DNA of 30,124 nt from Clostridia bacterium (lineage in GTDB: Bacteria > Bacillota_A > Clostridia > Christensenellales > Aristaeellaceae), in the NCBI GenBank assembly GCA_017518705.1, contig JAFWUC010000001.1:1-30124 (forward strand), given 5' to 3'. The position numbers were made by a program, and so were the translations under genes. Position 1 is the stretch's first letter. The number at the start of each line of letters is the position of its first letter. Under the pieces are notes generated by a model. It had not been told where the DNA came from. It searched no databases and saw only the letters and a program-made list of their open reading frames with translations. Positions 23,582 through 30,124 of the stretch are shown here, one piece after another.

Positions 23582-25044
23582 CGCTCTGCCTTAAGACCAA
23601 CCTGGAGCCCATCCGCAACGAGCTGGACGACGTCATACGCGTGTTCTACGGCGACGTGACTTTCGTGCCGGAAGGCGGGGACGCGCTTATAGAGCACACC
23701 CACCTGGAAGCCGACGGGCAGTACACGGAGACGCTGTCGTGCGATGGCGCCGTGTGCTCAAGGCAGGCTGCCGTGCCCGAAGGCGAACTTGAACAGAAGC
23801 GCGTCATAAAGCGCGCCGCCAAGACCGCGCTGTTCCTGCTGCTAAAGCAGCTTACCGGCATCGATCCGCCCTGGGGCAGCCTGACCGGCATACGCCCCAC
23901 CCGGCTCATGTACGAGGCGCTGGACGAAGGCCTGAGCATGGACGACGCGGAAGCCCGGCTCATGGACGAGTTTTTCGTAAGCCCGGAGAAAGCCGGGCTG
24001 ATAAAGACCATAGTCAGCGCCCAGACAGGGCTCATCTATCCCCCCGCGGACAGCTTCGACCTGTACATCCACATCCCCTTCTGCGCCACCCGCTGCGCGT
24101 ACTGCTCCTTCGCCACGGGCGAAGTGGGCAACGGAAAGCTGATAGCGCCCTACGTGAACGCGCTGCTTACGGAGCTTAAAGACGGCGCGGCGCTCATGGA
24201 GCAAATGGGGCTTAAGATGCGGGCGGGCTACATAGGCGGCGGCACGCCCACCGCGATACCCGCAGAGCAGCTGGAGCGGATACTCGTCTGCGTACATGAG
24301 CTGTTCGGGCAGGGCGAGGAATTCACCGTGGAAGCGGGCAGGCCCGACACCATAACCCCCGAAAAACTGGAGATGCTAAGGCGCCAAAGCGTCACCCGCA
24401 TAAGCGTGAACCCCCAGACGTTCTCGGACGAGACGCTCAGGCTCATAGGCCGCGCCCACACCAGCGAGGACACCCTGAAGGCGTACGCGCTCGCCCGGGA
24501 ATACGGCTTTGACGACATAAACATGGACCTGATCGCCGCGCTGCCGGGCGAAGACATAAACGCCTTCTCCCGCACGCTGGAAAAGGTCATCACCCTGCGC
24601 CCCGAAAGCGTCACCGTGCACACCCTTGCGGTCAAACGCGCCAGCAAGCTGTACGAGGAAAGGCTGTTAAGCGGCCGGACCCGCACCCGCCGGGAGGCGG
24701 CGGACACCGACAAAATGCTGTCCCTCGCCCTGTCGTCCCTAACGGGCAGCGGCTACGTGCCCTATTACCTGTACCGCCAGAAGCATATGGCGGGCAACCT
24801 GGAAAACACCGGCTACTGCCTGCCGGGCAGGCAGTGCCTGTACAACATAGGCAACATGGAAGAGACCCAGAAGGTGCTGGCTTTCGGCGCGGGCTCCATA
24901 AGCAAGTGGATATTCCCCCGGGAAAAGCGCATAGAGCGCAGCGCGAACCTGAGGAACGTGGAAGAATACATAGCCCGGACCGGCGAAATGAGCCTCAAAA
25001 AACGAAAAATCATACTTGGCGAGGACGCACATGAAAAAGCTTAG
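23578..25044 (+). CDS. hemZ: coproporphyrinogen dehydrogenase-like radical SAM protein HemZ
   Basis: A 488-residue radical SAM enzyme of the HemN superfamily, HemZ branch. An N-terminal ~160-residue domain specific to HemZ includes PPWGSLTGIRPTRL (97-110). The radical SAM core is IHIPFCATRCAYC with Cys169, Cys173 and Cys176 for the 4Fe-4S cluster, then GYIGGGTPTA, EAGRPDTIT and SVNPQTF. HemZ is annotated as oxygen-independent coproporphyrinogen III oxidase, but HemN-like relatives include heme chaperones and methyltransferases. No other heme genes are visible here, so the reaction is not certain. It overlaps the MBL gene by 4 bp and the cyclophilin gene by 14 bp. Confidence 0.92.
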   Translation: MTLCLKTNLEPIRNELDDVIRVFYGDVTFVPEGGDALIEHTHLEADGQYTETLSCDGAVCSRQAAVPEGELEQKRVIKRAAKTALFLLLKQLTGIDPPWGSLTGIRPTRLMYEALDEGLSMDDAEARLMDEFFVSPEKAGLIKTIVSAQTGLIYPPADSFDLYIHIPFCATRCAYCSFATGEVGNGKLIAPYVNALLTELKDGAALMEQMGLKMRAGYIGGGTPTAIPAEQLERILVCVHELFGQGEEFTVEAGRPDTITPEKLEMLRRQSVTRISVNPQTFSDETLRLIGRAHTSEDTLKAYALAREYGFDDINMDLIAALPGEDINAFSRTLEKVITLRPESVTVHTLAVKRASKLYEERLLSGRTRTRREAADTDKMLSLALSSLTGSGYVPYYLYRQKHMAGNLENTGYCLPGRQCLYNIGNMEETQKVLAFGAGSISKWIFPREKRIERSANLRNVEEYIARTGEMSLKKRKIILGEDAHEKA

Positions 25045-25690
25045 TTTTCTTGCTCTGATACTGGCGCTGCCGCTGCTGCTGTGCGGCTGTGGCGTGGAAT
25101 ACGTGAACCAGTTTGCCGACATCCCCAAGCCCGAAGCGGTGTTCACCCTGGACGTGGACGGCGTCACGTATCACCTGCGCTTCACCCTGGACCCCGCTGC
25201 CGCGCCCAACACGGTATGCAACTTTGTATCCCTTGCCAACAGCGGCTATTACGACGGGCTCAAGATAGACTACGTATACCCCACTTTCTTCATGCGGGGC
25301 GGAGACCCTGACGGGGACGGCACCGGCGGACCCGGCTACACCATAGCGGGCGAGTTTAAGCAAAACGGCTTCCCCATCCCCGGCATCTCCCACTCCCGCG
25401 GCGTCATATCCATGTGCCGCCTGCCGGAAGACAACAACTCCGCGGGCAGCCAGTTCTTCATCATGTTCTCCCGCCAGTCCGCCTACGACGGCCAGTACGC
25501 CGCCTTCGGTCAGCTCAAGGCGGGCGACTCCGAGTCCGCCGCCACGCTGAGCATGCTGGAAAACGCGCTTACCGACCGCTCCAGCCGCCCCGTGGTGCGC
25601 CAGACCATAGTGTCCGTGCGCGTGGATACGAAGGGCTACGTGTACCAGGTGACACCCTACGAGCCCGAACCCGAGCCCGAGCAGAAATAG
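25031..25690 (+). CDS. lipoprotein peptidyl-prolyl cis-trans isomerase (cyclophilin type)
   Basis: A 219-residue cyclophilin exported as a lipoprotein. The signal is MKKLSFLALILALPLLLCGC with the lipidated Cys at residue 20. The cyclophilin fold follows, with FFMRGGDPDGDGTGGPGY (86-103), RGVISMCRL (123-131), GSQFFIMF (139-146) and YAAFGQL (156-162). The usual active-site arginine and PPIase signature are present in bacterial form. It should help fold proteins outside the membrane, which fits the link to SecDF at the head of the operon (inference). The ATG at 25031 is chosen because it gives a clean signal peptide and has GAGG upstream. It overlaps hemZ by 14 bp. Confidence 0.92.
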   Translation: MKKLSFLALILALPLLLCGCGVEYVNQFADIPKPEAVFTLDVDGVTYHLRFTLDPAAAPNTVCNFVSLANSGYYDGLKIDYVYPTFFMRGGDPDGDGTGGPGYTIAGEFKQNGFPIPGISHSRGVISMCRLPEDNNSAGSQFFIMFSRQSAYDGQYAAFGQLKAGDSESAATLSMLENALTDRSSRPVVRQTIVSVRVDTKGYVYQVTPYEPEPEPEQK

Positions 25691-25708
25691 ATCCTTTAGA
25701 CGCAAAAC

Positions 25709-25737
25709 AGCTCCCGGGGCGATATGCTCCGGGAGCT
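25709..25737 (+). terminator. terminator of the secDF-cyclophilin operon
   Basis: A 12-bp stem with one G-U pair, AGCTCCCGGGGC (25709-25720) and GCTCCGGGAGCT (25726-25737), with a 5-nt loop. The following TAATTATG is T-poor, so termination may be partial. A second hairpin (CCTTCC-CGCCG and its near-complement) lies at 25746-25766. Confidence 0.72.
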
Positions 25738-25793
25738 TAATTATGCCTTCCCGCCGCGGCGGAAGGCGCTGTCTGCATATATAGTCAGCACAT

Positions 25794-25826
25794 AAAAAAT
25801 CAAAGCCGCGCGGTTTGCGCGGCTTT
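25794..25826 (-). terminator. terminator of the spc operon after rpmJ
   Basis: A perfect 10-bp stem AAAGCCGCGC (25802-25811) and GCGCGGCTTT (25817-25826) with a 5-nt loop. On the minus strand it is followed by GATTTTTTATG. It starts 6 bp after the rpmJ stop. Confidence 0.92.
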
Positions 25827-25832
25827 AACTTG

Positions 25833-25946
25833 TCAGCCCTGCTTCTGCTTGTGCTTGGGATTCTCGCAGATCACCATTACGTGACCCTTGCGCTTGATTA
25901 TCTTGCACTTTTCGCAGATGGTCTTAACGGACGGTCTTACCTTCAT
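25833..25946 (-). CDS. rpmJ: 50S ribosomal protein L36
   Basis: A 37-residue L36: [20 protein letters not shown], then [17 protein letters not shown]. Cys11, Cys14, Cys27 and His32 form the zinc site of the C+ type. AAGGAGG lies ten bases before the ATG. It is the last gene before a strong terminator, 23 bp after infA. Confidence 0.97.
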   Translation of the reverse strand: MKVRPSVKTICEKCKIIKRKGHVMVICENPKHKQKQG

Positions 25947-25969
25947 TTCTGTGTTCCTCCTTAAAAGAG

Positions 25970-26191
25970 TTACTGCTTGCTGCGCCAAGTGATACGGCCG
26001 CGGGTGAGGTCGTAGGGCGAAAGCTCTATCTTCACCTTGTCGCCGGGGTAGATGCGGATGTAGTTCATGCGCATTTTGCCGGAAACGTGCGCCAGTATCT
26101 TGTGGCCGTTAGGCAGCTGTACCTCGAACATCGCGTTGGGGTAGGCTTCGGTTACAACGCCTTCAACCTCTATAACGTCTGATTTGGACAA
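25970..26191 (-). CDS. infA: translation initiation factor IF-1 (TTG start)
   Basis: A 73-residue IF-1, an OB-fold factor that occupies the ribosomal A site during initiation. [47 protein letters not shown] cover the whole family. The start decides the length. TTG at 26191 gives the family-typical MSKSDVIEV and lies seven bases after AGGAGG. The ATG two codons upstream is only one base from that site, too close to use. The first 22 bp overlap the end of the KOW gene. Confidence 0.95.
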   Translation of the reverse strand: MSKSDVIEVEGVVTEAYPNAMFEVQLPNGHKILAHVSGKMRMNYIRIYPGDKVKIELSPYDLTRGRITWRSKQ

Positions 26192-26460
26192 ATGCATTCC
26201 TCCTTGGCAGCGATCCACTTGCGGATTTCGTGATCCTCGATCCCCCGCTCCAGGAGCTTCAGGATCTCGGGATCAGGCAGGCTTTTCAGCTTCAGATGCC
26301 TGAGCTTTTTCTTTTTCGGCCTTGAGACCTTGCGTGTGTCGCCGTCTGACAAAAGCACGTAGTTTTCGTCCAGCGACTCGATAACCAGAAACAAGCGGCC
26401 TTCGTCCCTTCCGGCTTTCGACTTTACAAGGGAGCCGGGTACGATGGGCGGCTTATCCAT
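26170..26460 (-). CDS. KOW-domain RNA-binding protein
   Basis: A 96-residue basic protein with an N-terminal KOW-like domain ([19 protein letters not shown], then a Lys-rich [12 protein letters not shown]). It is of the L14e/L6e/L27e-like kind found between map and infA in many Clostridia. That position and its charge suggest ribosome or RNA binding; no exact role is known. The C-terminal ~35 residues are helical and extend over the infA start. The ATG has GGGAGGATC upstream and lies 8 bp inside the end of map. Confidence 0.85.
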   Translation of the reverse strand: MDKPPIVPGSLVKSKAGRDEGRLFLVIESLDENYVLLSDGDTRKVSRPKKKKLRHLKLKSLPDPEILKLLERGIEDHEIRKWIAAKEECICPNQTL

Positions 26461-27229
26461 TTTGAGATCCTCCCGCGAATTTGCCCGGGTAGGAAAGTAT
26501 CTCCGCGTCCCCGTCCGTGATAAGCACCGTGTGCTCGTAATGCGAGCAGATGGATCTGTCGCGGGTGACGGCGGTCCAGTCGTTATCCAGGATGAATACC
26601 TTCCAGGTGCCCAGCGCTATCATGGGCTCAATGGCTATGGTCATGCCCACCTGCAGCCTTACGCCGCGTCCGGGCTTACCGTAATTCGGCACGGAAGGGT
26701 CTTCGTGCATTTCCTGACCGATACCGTGACCGCAATAATCTCTGATGACTCCGTAGCCGAACTTTTCCGCGTGCTCCTGCACCGCCCAGCCTATATCGCC
26801 AAGCCGGTTGCCTGCCCGCGCCGCCTGCGCACCTTTCCAGAAGCATTCTTCCGTAACGCGCATGAGCTGCTCGGCTTCCTTGCTTACCCTGCCTACCGGC
26901 GCGGTAAACGCGGAATCACTTTGCCAGCCGTTTAAGATGCAGCCGCAGTCTATGGAGACGATCTGGCCTTCCTTAAGCGCCTTGCTGCTTGGGAAACCGT
27001 GCACTACCTCGCTGTCCACGCTGGCGCAGATGGAGAAGGGAAAACCTTCGTAGCCCTTGAAGGAGGGCACCGCGCCTGCTCCGCGTATGAGCTTTTCCGC
27101 CCTTTCGTCGATCTCCAGGGTGGTAACGCCCGGTACGATCATTTCTCTCAGTTCCGAAAGCACGCTGTGGAGCAGCTTGCCCGCCGCCCGCATCAGCTTG
27201 ATCTCGGACTCGCTCTTGGTGTATATCAT
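26453..27229 (-). CDS. map: methionine aminopeptidase, type I
   Basis: A 258-residue type I MetAP that removes the initiator methionine. The five metal ligands are in order: Asp94 (SIDCG), Asp105 (SDSAFT), His168 (CGHGIG), Glu201 (IEPM) and Glu232 (YEHTVLIT); His78 (VHGFP) is the conserved pocket histidine. There is no N-terminal zinc-finger extension. Its start is 1 bp after the adk stop with GAGGGG as ribosome site; its end overlaps the KOW gene by 8 bp. Confidence 0.97.
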   Translation of the reverse strand: MIYTKSESEIKLMRAAGKLLHSVLSELREMIVPGVTTLEIDERAEKLIRGAGAVPSFKGYEGFPFSICASVDSEVVHGFPSSKALKEGQIVSIDCGCILNGWQSDSAFTAPVGRVSKEAEQLMRVTEECFWKGAQAARAGNRLGDIGWAVQEHAEKFGYGVIRDYCGHGIGQEMHEDPSVPNYGKPGRGVRLQVGMTIAIEPMIALGTWKVFILDNDWTAVTRDRSICSHYEHTVLITDGDAEILSYPGKFAGGSQNG

Positions 27230-27230
27230 C

Positions 27231-27854
27231 TTAGCCCCTCAGCGCGGTAAGCATCGCGGCTGTCACTTCTTCGGGCGTGCCTTCTCCGTTTACGGGAGCC
27301 AGCTTGCCCGCCCGCCTGTAGTAATCTATCAGCGGGGCAGTCTGGGTGTGATATACATTGAGACGGTTCTGTATGGTCTCGGGAGCGTCGTCCTTGCGGC
27401 GGTAAAGCTCACCGCCGCAAGCAGGACACACTTTTTCGTCCTTGAGGGTCGAAATATGGAACGTGCCCTGACACTCTTTGCACACCCTGCGTCCGGTCAA
27501 ACGGCTCAGCAGATGCGCGTCCTCGACCTCCATATCCACCACCATGTCCGGCGCCTTGATCTCGTCCAGCGCCTGAGCCTGGTGTACGGTACGGGGAAAT
27601 CCGTCCAGCAGATAACCGTTAGCGCAGTCGGCCTCGTTGAGCCGATCGCGTACCATATCAATAAGCACTTCGTCCGGCACGAGCGCGCCCGCCTCGACGA
27701 ACGCCTTGGCGCGCAGACCCGTGGGAGTGGCGGCCGCTATGGCACTTCTAAGCATATCTCCGGTGGAAATGTGCGGGATCGACAGTTCCTGGCAGATCTT
27801 CTCCGCCTGGGTGCCCTTCCCTGCCCCCGGAGGGCCAAGAAACACTAACTTCAT
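27231..27854 (-). CDS. adk: adenylate kinase (zinc LID type)
   Basis: A 207-residue enzyme catalysing AMP + ATP to 2 ADP. The P-loop is GPPGAGKGTQ (7-16), the AMP-site motif is STGDMLR (30-36), DGFPRT is at 84-89, and the LID carries Cys125, Cys128, Cys143 and Cys146 as a four-cysteine zinc site, typical of Gram-positive forms. It is slightly shorter than the usual ~215 residues at the C-terminus, with no missing catalytic part. It lies 16 bp after secY in the standard secY-adk-map order. Confidence 0.97.
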   Translation of the reverse strand: MKLVFLGPPGAGKGTQAEKICQELSIPHISTGDMLRSAIAAATPTGLRAKAFVEAGALVPDEVLIDMVRDRLNEADCANGYLLDGFPRTVHQAQALDEIKAPDMVVDMEVEDAHLLSRLTGRRVCKECQGTFHISTLKDEKVCPACGGELYRRKDDAPETIQNRLNVYHTQTAPLIDYYRRAGKLAPVNGEGTPEEVTAAMLTALRG

Positions 27855-27870
27855 TTGAGTCTTCCCCCAA

Positions 27871-29136
27871 TTACTTCAGGAAGCCCCTGTAGTGCCGCAT
27901 GAGCAGCTGGCTTTCCAGCGTGCGCGCGGTCTCGACCGCGACGCTCACGGCGATCAGCAGGGAAGAGCCCGCGAACGCCAGGAACACGCCGGAGATCTTG
28001 TACACGATGTTGGGCACCAGGGCCAGCACCGCGAGGAAAATCGCGCCGAACAGGGTGATGCGGTGGTTGATACGGGTGATGTAATCGACCGTCGCCTTGC
28101 CCTGACGGATACCGGGGATAAGTCCGCCGTTGTTTTGGATATTCTCAGCCATCTCCTTGGGATTGAAGGTGATGGAGGAATAGAAGAAGGTGAAGCCCAG
28201 TATCAACAGCGCGTTGATGGCGATGTACCACCAGGTGCCGCTGCCCAGGTTGTCGCTCCACCAGGTGGCAGCCTTGCTGGAGATGAACTGAAGGATCGTC
28301 TCCGGGAACTGCATGATGGCGGAAGCGAAGATCAGAGGCAGAACGCCGCTGGCGTTGAGCTTGATCGGGATGTGGGTGGACTGGCCGCCGTACATCTTCC
28401 TGCCCACCATGCGCTTGGCATACTGAACGGGGATGCGCCTCTCGGCCATGTCTACCAGCACCACGCCCACGATCATGACCAGGCTGATGAGCAGGATGGC
28501 CAGGAATCCGGGCAGAGAAGAGAAGGTACCGGAGAACATCTCGGTAAATACGGAGCGGACTCTGGCGACCACTACGGTGGCGAAGCGGCTGACGATACCT
28601 GCGAAGATCAGCAGGGAAACGCCGTTGCCGATGCCGTTCTCGGTGATCCTTTCGCCGATCCACATGGCCAGGGCGGTACCTGCCGCGAGGCAGAAGCCGA
28701 TGGTCAGGTAGCTGACGAAGCCGGAGTCGGCCGAAGCCTTCAGACCGTAGGTCAGGGCGATGGCCTGGACGAAGCCCAGGGCCACGGTGACGTAACGGGT
28801 GATCTGGGCGATCTTTTTACGGCCTTCCTCGCCGCTCTTGTTGAGCTGCTCCAGGGAGGGGATCGCCACGCACAGCAGCTGCATGATTATGCTGGAGTTG
28901 ATGTACGGGGTGATGCCCATGGCCATGATGGTCCAGTTGGAGAAGTTGGCGCCGGTCATCCACTGGATGTAGTCCAGCAGGCTGTAGCGGTTAAGCTGTT
29001 CAGCCAGCTGAGAAGCGTCGACGCCGGGAGTGGGGATGAAGCACAGCAGCCTGTACACCAGGAGCATTCCCAGCGTGTACAGCAGCTTGTTGCGCAGCTC
29101 CTTTATTTTCCACGCGTTCTTCAGCGTCTCAAACAT
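27871..29136 (-). CDS. secY: preprotein translocase subunit SecY
   Basis: A 421-residue pore-forming subunit of the Sec channel, with ten predicted membrane helices. Family features are the N-terminal LRNKLLYTLGMLLVYRLLCF, the plug region after FIPTPGVD, and the cytosolic loops AERRIPVQYAKRMVGRKMYG (about residues 230-250) and the late FYSSITFNPKEMAENIQ segment. It would work with the SecDF encoded at 15769-18003. GAGGTGAT precedes the ATG, which is 1 bp past the rplO stop. Confidence 0.97.
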   Translation of the reverse strand: MFETLKNAWKIKELRNKLLYTLGMLLVYRLLCFIPTPGVDASQLAEQLNRYSLLDYIQWMTGANFSNWTIMAMGITPYINSSIIMQLLCVAIPSLEQLNKSGEEGRKKIAQITRYVTVALGFVQAIALTYGLKASADSGFVSYLTIGFCLAAGTALAMWIGERITENGIGNGVSLLIFAGIVSRFATVVVARVRSVFTEMFSGTFSSLPGFLAILLISLVMIVGVVLVDMAERRIPVQYAKRMVGRKMYGGQSTHIPIKLNASGVLPLIFASAIMQFPETILQFISSKAATWWSDNLGSGTWWYIAINALLILGFTFFYSSITFNPKEMAENIQNNGGLIPGIRQGKATVDYITRINHRITLFGAIFLAVLALVPNIVYKISGVFLAFAGSSLLIAVSVAVETARTLESQLLMRHYRGFLK

Positions 29137-29137
29137 A

Positions 29138-29578
29138 TCAGATCACCTCGCAGCTTCCGCCGGCCGCTTCGATCTTCTCCTTTGCGGTGGCAGTAAATTT
29201 GTTAGCCTGCACCGTAAGCTTTTTGGTGAGTTCACCGTCGCCCAGGATCTTGATGCCGTCCAGCACCTTGTTGATGATGCCGTACTCGAGCAGCTCGATG
29301 GGTCCTACCACTTCGCCGTCTTCGAACACGTTCAGCACGGAGATGTTGATGGTTTCGTACTCAGTGCGGAACTTGTTGATGAAGCCGCGCTTGGGCAGAC
29401 GCATGGTCAGGGGCATTTGGCCGCCTTCGAATCCGGGCCGCTTGCCGCCGCCGGAACGGGCCTTGGCGCCCTTGTGACCTTTACCGGAGGTCTTACCCAG
29501 ACCGCTGCCGATACCGCGGCCCAGCCTCTTGGGGGCCTTGGTGGAGCCGTACGCGGGCTCTAATTCATGAAGTTTCAT
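29138..29578 (-). CDS. rplO: 50S ribosomal protein L15
   Basis: A 146-residue L15. The basic Gly-rich N-terminus ([20 protein letters not shown]) and [18 protein letters not shown] are diagnostic; [20 protein letters not shown] is the C-terminal domain. The ATG overlaps the rpmD stop as ATGA, and GGAGG lies inside the end of rpmD. Confidence 0.97.
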   Translation of the reverse strand: MKLHELEPAYGSTKAPKRLGRGIGSGLGKTSGKGHKGAKARSGGGKRPGFEGGQMPLTMRLPKRGFINKFRTEYETINISVLNVFEDGEVVGPIELLEYGIINKVLDGIKILGDGELTKKLTVQANKFTATAKEKIEAAGGSCEVI

Positions 29579-29769
29579 GCCTGACCTCCTTCTTCGATCT
29601 CTTCGACCTTCACCATGTGCTTGACCTTGAAGATCATGCCGCGCACGGCGGGATTGTCTTCCTTGACGACCGTGTCGCCTACGTGATGGAGACCCAGGGC
29701 CTGGATGTTGGCCTTGTGGTTCTTCAGAGCGGCGATGGTGGACTTGGTTTGAGTTATCTTAAGCTTCAT
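29575..29769 (-). CDS. rpmD: 50S ribosomal protein L30
   Basis: A 64-residue L30: [20 protein letters not shown], then [20 protein letters not shown] and MVKVEEI. It is complete and of bacterial length. It lies 14 bp after rpsE and overlaps rplO by 4 bp, the standard spc order. Confidence 0.97.
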   Translation of the reverse strand: MKLKITQTKSTIAALKNHKANIQALGLHHVGDTVVKEDNPAVRGMIFKVKHMVKVEEIEEGGQA

Positions 29770-29783
29770 AGTTTAAGTCCCCC

Positions 29784-30124
29784 TTAACCCAGGATCTCTT
29801 CCACGGTCTTGCCGCGGAGGCGGGCCACCTTTTCGGCGGACTGGAGCCTGCCCAGACCGTTCAGAGTGGCGCGCACCATGTTGATGGGGTTGTTGGAGCC
29901 GATGGACTTGGTGCGGATATTCTTGATACCCACAGCCTCTATGACCGCACGCACGGGACCGCCCGCGATAACGCCGGTACCTTCTTCGGCGGGCATAAGC
30001 AGGACCTTGCCCGTTCCGAACACGCCGGTGATCTCATGGGGGATGGTGGTGCCGTCCAGGGGCACGTTGATGAAGTGCTTTTTCGCGTCTTCGATCCCCT
30101 TGCGCACGGCTTCGGGGATTTCCA
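29784..30124 (-). CDS. rpsE: 30S ribosomal protein S5 (C-terminal part; runs off right edge)
   Basis: The last ~113 codons of S5, a 30S protein important for decoding accuracy. The visible part reads [20 protein letters not shown], then [39 protein letters not shown] and [16 protein letters not shown]. The N-terminal double-stranded RNA-binding domain is beyond the window. A GTG at 30107 is an internal valine, not the start, because conserved S5 sequence continues to the edge. Confidence 0.97.
   Translation of the reverse strand, partial: EIPEAVRKGIEDAKKHFINVPLDGTTIPHEITGVFGTGKVLLMPAEEGTGVIAGGPVRAVIEAVGIKNIRTKSIGSNNPINMVRATLNGLGRLQSAEKVARLRGKTVEEILG

Noticed and set aside
27892..29196. 434-codon plus-strand open frame opposite secY
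   Set aside because: The Asp/Gly/His/Gln-rich composition is the typical antisense image of a hydrophobic membrane protein gene; secY is certain.

Overview
The window is a GC-rich chromosomal segment (above 60% GC by eye), most likely from an uncultured-type member of the Clostridia (Bacillota). The evidence is a HemZ-type radical SAM gene, a small KOW-domain gene between map and infA, zinc-type adenylate kinase, zinc-type S18 and L36, purine-rich Shine-Dalgarno sites, and consensus sigma-A promoters with 17-bp spacers. Most genes are housekeeping and in familiar clusters. Species cannot be named from the sequence alone.

Layout from left to right. (1) The first 758 codons of rpoB on the minus strand, with their own near-perfect promoter and a ~155-nt leader. 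(2) A divergent plus-strand pair: a 363-residue protein that joins an RpiB sugar-phosphate isomerase to what looks like a C39-type papain-fold cysteine peptidase domain, followed at once by a cytosolic heparinase II/III-like lyase. (3) An ~810-bp gene-free block packed with unrelated short repeats. (4) A minus-strand GH140/DUF4038-like glycosidase. (5) The rpsF-ssb-rpsR operon on the minus strand, ending at a strong terminator. (6) A plus-strand pair, PfkB-family kinase and D-lyxose-isomerase-like cupin. (7) A five-gene minus-strand operon: HD phosphohydrolase, nucleoside kinase, lipoprotein, GNAT acetyltransferase, polyol-phosphate dehydrogenase. (8) A tightly overlapped seven-gene plus-strand operon: secDF, recJ, relA/spoT, dtd, MBL hydrolase, hemZ, lipoprotein cyclophilin. 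(9) Converging on it, the distal spc operon on the minus strand: rpsE (partial), rpmD, rplO, secY, adk, map, KOW gene, infA, rpmJ and a strong terminator.

The carbohydrate genes (RpiB fusion, lyase, GH140-like enzyme, PfkB kinase, lyxose isomerase, polyol dehydrogenase) lack signal peptides. This fits cytosolic processing of imported oligosaccharides, but they lie in several transcription units and no transporter is seen, so a joint pathway is only inferred. The most unusual items are the RpiB-peptidase fusion, the repeat mosaic at 5.7-6.4 kb, and a structured ssb-rpsR spacer with mutually exclusive hairpins.
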